9,301 bases of DNA, from positions 1-9,301 of the forward strand of contig CAJPRR010000088.1 in assembly GCA_905373085.1 (NCBI GenBank), in the 5' to 3' direction. Below, piece after piece: positions 5,223-9,301 of the stretch. The DNA is from an uncultured Selenomonas sp. Lineage in GTDB: Bacteria; Bacillota; Negativicutes; Selenomonadales; Selenomonadaceae. The stretch's first letter is position 1. Each line of letters starts with the position of its first letter. The notes below the pieces were generated by a model. That model made no database searches and had not been told where the DNA came from. It worked only from the letters and a program-made list of their open reading frames with translations. The position numbers and the translations under genes are program-made.

Positions 5223-6422
5223 TTGTTTTTCCTACAGAAAAAAACGGGCGGTTTTTCCATGCTTTTGGCGGCATCCGTTCTCTCTTTCGCCGTGTTCTTG
5301 AGCGGCTGCGGCGGGCAGCAGGGCATGCAGAAAGGACCTGCACAGGTCAAGGTCATGAAGGCCATGCAGCAGGACGTGCCGCTCACGAGCGAATATGCGG
5401 GGCAGATCGCGGGCAAGGACGAGGTCAAGGTGCAGTCGAAGGTTTCGGGCGCCGTCGTCGAGAAGTATGTGAAGGGCGGCGACTTTGTGACGGCGGGGCA
5501 GCCGCTCTACCGCATCGACTCGCGCCAGTACGAGTCTGCCGTCTGGCAGGCGCAGGCGGCGCTCGCGCAGACGGAGGCGACGCTGAGCAACGCGCGCGTC
5601 GATCTCTCACGCTACGAGGCTCTCTACGAGGCGGCGGCGATTCCCGAGCAGACGGTGGCGACGCAGCGTGCAAACGTCAGCGCTTATGAGTCGGCGGCTG
5701 AGGCGAATGCCGCTCTCTTGCGCCGTGCGCAGCAGGATCTTGCCGACACGACGATCTACGCGCCGATGACGGGACAGCTCGCCGTCGACGACGTTGCCGT
5801 CGGCACGTTTGTTACGGCAGGAAATACGACGCTCGTGACGGTCGGCACGAACGATCCCGTTTACGCGACGTTCAGCATCAGCGAGACAGATTATCTGAAA
5901 TTCATGGGCGCCGCCATACGCGGCGAGGGCGCTCCGTCTGCACGCGTGTCGCTGACGCTTGCGGACGGCACCGCATATCCGATTGACGGACGCATCGTCG
6001 AGACGGATCGCGCTCTGAAGGACAATACGGGCACGCTGAAGATCAAGGCGCTCTTCGACAATCCCGGCGGCCTTTTGCTGCCTGGCATGTTCGCTCGCGT
6101 GAAGGTTTCGGGTCAGATAGTGCCGAATGCCATCCTCGTGCCCGAGCGTGCCGTGCAGCAGCTTCTCGACAAGTCCTTCGTGATGGTCATGGAGGACGGC
6201 AAGTCGAAGGCGCGCACTGTGACGCTCGGCGACAAGGCGGGCAGCTTCTACATCATCAAGGATGGCGTCTCGGCGAATGATCTCGTCGTCGTCGAAGGTC
6301 TGACGAATCTGCAGGAGGGCGTCGAGCTTTCTCCGACAGAGGTCACGGCAGCCGATATGGGCTTCTCGCTCGAAAACGATATGAAGGCATTTGACTCCAG
6401 TGTGAGCACGTTGGGCAAATAG
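5223..6422 (+). CDS. RND efflux periplasmic adaptor lipoprotein (AcrA/MexA, HlyD family)
   Basis: This protein of about 399 residues joins an inner-membrane RND pump to an outer-membrane TolC-type channel. A lipoprotein signal ends in LSGC with Cys29 as the lipid-modified residue. The first half of the biotinyl/lipoyl domain is at about 66-98 (VQSKVSGAVVEKYVKGGDFVTAGQPLYRID). The alpha-helical hairpin follows at about 101-176, with AAIPEQT near its tip, and the second lipoyl half starts at IYAPMTGQLA (178). Beta-barrel and membrane-proximal domains follow, with LLLPGMFARVKV and AILVPERAVQQ as typical family blocks. The start is uncertain: TTG 5223 gives a good lipoprotein n-region with two Lys and has a purine-rich GAAGGGGG at 5205-5212; ATG 5259 would leave no basic residue. 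TTG 5121 abuts the -10 box and is unlikely. The permease gene follows after 18 bases. Confidence 0.88.
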   Translation: MFFLQKKTGGFSMLLAASVLSFAVFLSGCGGQQGMQKGPAQVKVMKAMQQDVPLTSEYAGQIAGKDEVKVQSKVSGAVVEKYVKGGDFVTAGQPLYRIDSRQYESAVWQAQAALAQTEATLSNARVDLSRYEALYEAAAIPEQTVATQRANVSAYESAAEANAALLRRAQQDLADTTIYAPMTGQLAVDDVAVGTFVTAGNTTLVTVGTNDPVYATFSISETDYLKFMGAAIRGEGAPSARVSLTLADGTAYPIDGRIVETDRALKDNTGTLKIKALFDNPGGLLLPGMFARVKVSGQIVPNAILVPERAVQQLLDKSFVMVMEDGKSKARTVTLGDKAGSFYIIKDGVSANDLVVVEGLTNLQEGVELSPTEVTAADMGFSLENDMKAFDSSVSTLGK

Positions 6423-6426
6423 GCAT

Positions 6427-6433
6427 AGGAGGG
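6427..6433 (+). promoter_or_regulatory. Strong ribosome binding site before a TTG start
   Basis: AGGAGGG is 7 bases from TTG 6441. It is the main evidence for the non-ATG start of the RND permease. Confidence 0.75.
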
Positions 6434-6440
6434 CATAAGC

Positions 6441-9301
6441 TTGGCAAAGTTTTTTATCCATCGGCCGATTTTTGCCATCGTCATCGCGCTTTTGATCGTC
6501 ATCTGCGGCGTTATCGCGGGGCTTCAGCTGCCGATCGCGCAGTACCCGCAGATCTCGCCGCCGACGGTCACCGTCGGCACGATGTATACGGGTGCGAGCG
6601 CGAGCGTCGTCAATCAGACAGTCGCGCAGATCATTGAAGATCAGGTCAACGGCACGCAGGGCATGGACTATATGAGCTCCAACTCGGACGATACGGGGCG
6701 CTACAGTCTGACGGTCACGTTCGAGACCGGGTCGGACGGCGATATGGATTCGGTCAAGGTGCAGAACAATGTCGCCGTGGCGACGGCGAGCCTGCCCGAC
6801 GACGTCAAGACGGTCGGCGTCACGACGAAGAAGGCGTCGAACGACATGGCGATGATGGTCTCCATGTATTCGGATAGCGACCTCTACGACAGCACGTTCC
6901 TCAAGAACTATGCGACGATCTATCTCCTAGATAAGATCAAGCGCGTGCATGGCGTCGGCGACGTCCAGATCTTCGGCTCGGATTACTCGATGCGTGTCTG
7001 GCTCAATCCCGACAAGCTCGCAGAACTCGGACTCACGGTCTCCGATGTCGCAGCTGCAATCAAGGAGCAGAACATGCAGGCGCCGGCGGGTACGATCGGT
7101 GCGATGCCCGTGCCCGAGATGCAGGAAAAGCAGGCGACGGGCAAGGTGGACGGCCGTCTCGTGACGCCCGAGCAGTTCGGCAATATCATCGTGCGCGCTG
7201 CCGAGGGCGGCAGCTTTGTGCGCCTCAAGGATGTCGCGCGTGTGGAGACGGGCGCGAAGACGAACAGCATCATCGCCAAGGCGAACGGACATCCGGCGCT
7301 TGCTATGGGCGTCCAGCTCACGAGCGACGCCAATGCCATGCAGACGGTCGCTGCCGTCAAACAGGTCATCGACGAAGCAAGGCCGAACTTTCCGCCCGAG
7401 ATGCGATGCGATACGATCGTCGATAGTACGAACTACATTCGTGAGTCTATCACGGAGGTCGTCCACACCTTCGTCGAAGCGCTTCTCCTCGTCGTGCTCG
7501 TCATCTTCGTGTTCCTGCAGAGCTGGCGTGCGACACTCATACCGCTCTTGGCTGTGCCCGTATCCTTGATTGGCACGTTTATCGCTTTCATCGCGCTTGA
7601 TTTCAGCATCAACACCTTGACGCTCTTCGCGATGGTTCTCGCCATCGGCCTCGTCGTTGACGACGCCATCGTCGTCATCGAGAACGTCGAGCATCACATG
7701 GAAGAAGGGCTGAGCGTCATCGACGCGACGGAACGTGCGATGGACGAGGTGCAGGGACCTGTCGTGGCGATCGCCTTCGTGCTCGCCGCTGTGTTCGTGC
7801 CCGTTGCTTTCCTCGGCGGCATGATGGGCGTGCTCTACAAACAGTTTGCTTTGACCATCGCCATCTCTATGGCGATTTCGGCATTTGTCGCTCTGTCCTT
7901 GACGCCGGCTCTTTGCGCCTTGATCTTGAAGCCGCACGCGAAGGACAAGGCGGACAAGAAGGGCATTCTCGACCGCTTCTTCGCCGGCTTCAATACGTGG
8001 TTTGACAAGACGAAGAGCGGCTACTTGGGCATTGTCGCCAAGATGATTCGAAAGTCGCGTTTCGCCATTCTCTTCATGGCGCTCGTCTGCGCTCTTACGG
8101 CGATCGTCTACAAGAACATGCCGTCGACCTTCGTGCCCGATGAGGATCAGGGATTTTATATCGTTTCCGTAAGTCTGCCGCCCGGCACGTCGAGCAACGT
8201 CACGCAGGAGAGCATGGACAAAGTGCAGGCTTCTCTCAAGGAACTGCCCGGCGTCGATATGGTCATGGCCATCAACGGTTTCGATATCCTGTCCTTCGGC
8301 GCGAAGTCGAGCGCGGGCACGATCTTCGTCGGACTCGATCCATGGAGTGAGCGCACGACGATTGAGACGAATATCAACATGCTCATCGGCAAGACCTTTG
8401 GCATCGGTGCGAAGGTCGCGCCTGAGGCGCAGGTGATCGCGTTCAACATGCCGGCGCTGCCGGGACTCGGCATGGTCGGCGGCTGGACGATGCAGCTGCA
8501 GGATATGTCAGGACATACGGAAGAGGAGCTTGATGCAATCACGAAGCAGGTCTTGCAGGCGATGAACCGGCGTCCTGAGCTGCAGGGCGTGCGGACGACG
8601 TACAGTACCGATGCGCCAATCTATAATTTCGAAATTGACCGTGAGAGGGCCAAGCAGCTCGGCGTGCAGCTGAGCGACGTGTTCACGGCTCTGCAGGTCA
8701 ACTTCGGCGGCTATCAGGTCAATGACTTCAACCAGTTCGGCCGCACCTACAAGGTCATGATGCAGGCGGATATGCCGTATCGCTCGGAAGTCGAGGCGGC
8801 GCGCTTCATCTTCGTCAAGTCGAGCGCGGGCACGATGGTGCCGCTCGATACGCTCCTGAAGCCGAAGCGCGGCACGGGCGCACCGATCATTTCGCGCTTC
8901 AACGCGGCGCGTGCCGTTCAGATCCAGGGCAATGCAGCCTCGGGCTACAGCTCGGGCGACGCGATGCGTGCGGCGGAAGAGGTCGTCTCTGAAGTGGCTC
9001 CCGCGGGCTTCAACATCGAGTGGTCGGGTCAGAGCCGCGAGGAAAAGGCGGCGGGAAGCTCGACGCTTCGCGTGCTCGCCTTGTGCCTCGTCTTCGTGTT
9101 CTTGTGCCTCGCGGCTCTCTACGAGAGCTGGAGCGTGCCGTTTGCCGTACTCCTGATAGTGCCTACGGGCATCCTGGGCGCACTCCTTTCCGAGTACGTG
9201 CTCGGCATGGGCGGCATGATCCTGTTCCACCACATGAATTCGGGGCTGCAGGACAGCATCTACATGCAGATCGGCATCATCATGATCATCGGTCTGGCGG
9301 C
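6441..9301 (+). CDS. RND multidrug efflux permease (AcrB/MexB, HAE-1 family), 3' end outside window
   Basis: The open frame runs unbroken to the window edge, giving 953 complete residues of an expected 1,030-1,060. It is a proton-driven inner-membrane trimer that exports drugs or other amphiphiles through the adaptor upstream. AKFFIHRPIFAIVIALLIVICG is the usual first helix, and LPIAQYPQISPPTVTV and the YTGASASVVNQTV block follow. The proton-relay pair Asp407-Asp408 in GLVVDDAIVVIEN has the same numbering as in E. coli AcrB. FLGGMMGVLYKQFALTIAISM and PALPGLGMVGGW are further HAE-1 blocks. The window stops at MIIGLA, just before the conserved TM10 Lys expected at about 955. TTG 6441 is the start because AGGAGGG (6427-6433) sits 7 bases before it and no ATG fits. 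An extra stretch of about 13 residues lies before TM10 (about 920-936). Which drugs it handles cannot be told. Confidence 0.92.
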   Translation, partial: MAKFFIHRPIFAIVIALLIVICGVIAGLQLPIAQYPQISPPTVTVGTMYTGASASVVNQTVAQIIEDQVNGTQGMDYMSSNSDDTGRYSLTVTFETGSDGDMDSVKVQNNVAVATASLPDDVKTVGVTTKKASNDMAMMVSMYSDSDLYDSTFLKNYATIYLLDKIKRVHGVGDVQIFGSDYSMRVWLNPDKLAELGLTVSDVAAAIKEQNMQAPAGTIGAMPVPEMQEKQATGKVDGRLVTPEQFGNIIVRAAEGGSFVRLKDVARVETGAKTNSIIAKANGHPALAMGVQLTSDANAMQTVAAVKQVIDEARPNFPPEMRCDTIVDSTNYIRESITEVVHTFVEALLLVVLVIFVFLQSWRATLIPLLAVPVSLIGTFIAFIALDFSINTLTLFAMVLAIGLVVDDAIVVIENVEHHMEEGLSVIDATERAMDEVQGPVVAIAFVLAAVFVPVAFLGGMMGVLYKQFALTIAISMAISAFVALSLTPALCALILKPHAKDKADKKGILDRFFAGFNTWFDKTKSGYLGIVAKMIRKSRFAILFMALVCALTAIVYKNMPSTFVPDEDQGFYIVSVSLPPGTSSNVTQESMDKVQASLKELPGVDMVMAINGFDILSFGAKSSAGTIFVGLDPWSERTTIETNINMLIGKTFGIGAKVAPEAQVIAFNMPALPGLGMVGGWTMQLQDMSGHTEEELDAITKQVLQAMNRRPELQGVRTTYSTDAPIYNFEIDRERAKQLGVQLSDVFTALQVNFGGYQVNDFNQFGRTYKVMMQADMPYRSEVEAARFIFVKSSAGTMVPLDTLLKPKRGTGAPIISRFNAARAVQIQGNAASGYSSGDAMRAAEEVVSEVAPAGFNIEWSGQSREEKAAGSSTLRVLALCLVFVFLCLAALYESWSVPFAVLLIVPTGILGALLSEYVLGMGGMILFHHMNSGLQDSIYMQIGIIMIIGLA

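Noticed and set aside
6927..7937. 336-residue minus-strand open frame
   Set aside because: Antisense to the RND permease, with His/Arg/Asp-rich composition and no family motif.
8508..9233. 241-residue minus-strand open frame
   Set aside because: Also a shadow of the RND permease, with no ribosome binding site or motif.

Overview
The window comes from a high-GC diderm bacterium. The features that suggest this are TonB/ExbB/ExbD energy transduction, a TonB-dependent receptor plug, a tripartite RND pump, TTG starts and a radical-SAM anaerobic heme-degradation enzyme. An anaerobic Gram-negative Firmicute (Negativicutes, Selenomonas-like) fits best. That assignment rests on gene content and protein style, not on a phylogenetic marker.

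Layout, all genes on the + strand. (1) 101-739: a TonB-dependent outer-membrane receptor cut off just after its plug domain, with an AT-rich promoter and possible Fur operator in front and a possible insertion-sequence end at the break. (2) 848-2713: exbB-exbD-tonB, a tightly packed inner-membrane energy-transduction operon; this TonB has a strict Gly-X linker. (3) 2885-5037: a flavodoxin-like protein overlapping by one base a ChuW/HutW-type radical SAM heme methyltransferase with an unusual Met-rich repeat tail. An extended -10 and a 26-bp palindrome precede this pair, and a rho-independent terminator follows it. (4) 5223-9301: a lipoprotein periplasmic adaptor and an AcrB-type RND permease. 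The permease runs off the right edge, just before its conserved TM10 Lys would be expected.

How the genes may work together: the receptor (if a working copy exists elsewhere) and TonB-ExbBD would import heme or another iron chelate across the outer membrane. The flavodoxin would supply electrons to HutW, which would methylate heme and open the ring without oxygen to release iron. The adaptor and pump form a separate transcription unit behind the terminator; its substrate cannot be read from the sequence.

No tRNA, rRNA, CRISPR array or intact mobile element was seen. No gene-free stretch exceeds about 190 bases. The three gaps (740-847, 2714-2884, 5038-5222) carry the regulatory signals and repeats listed below.
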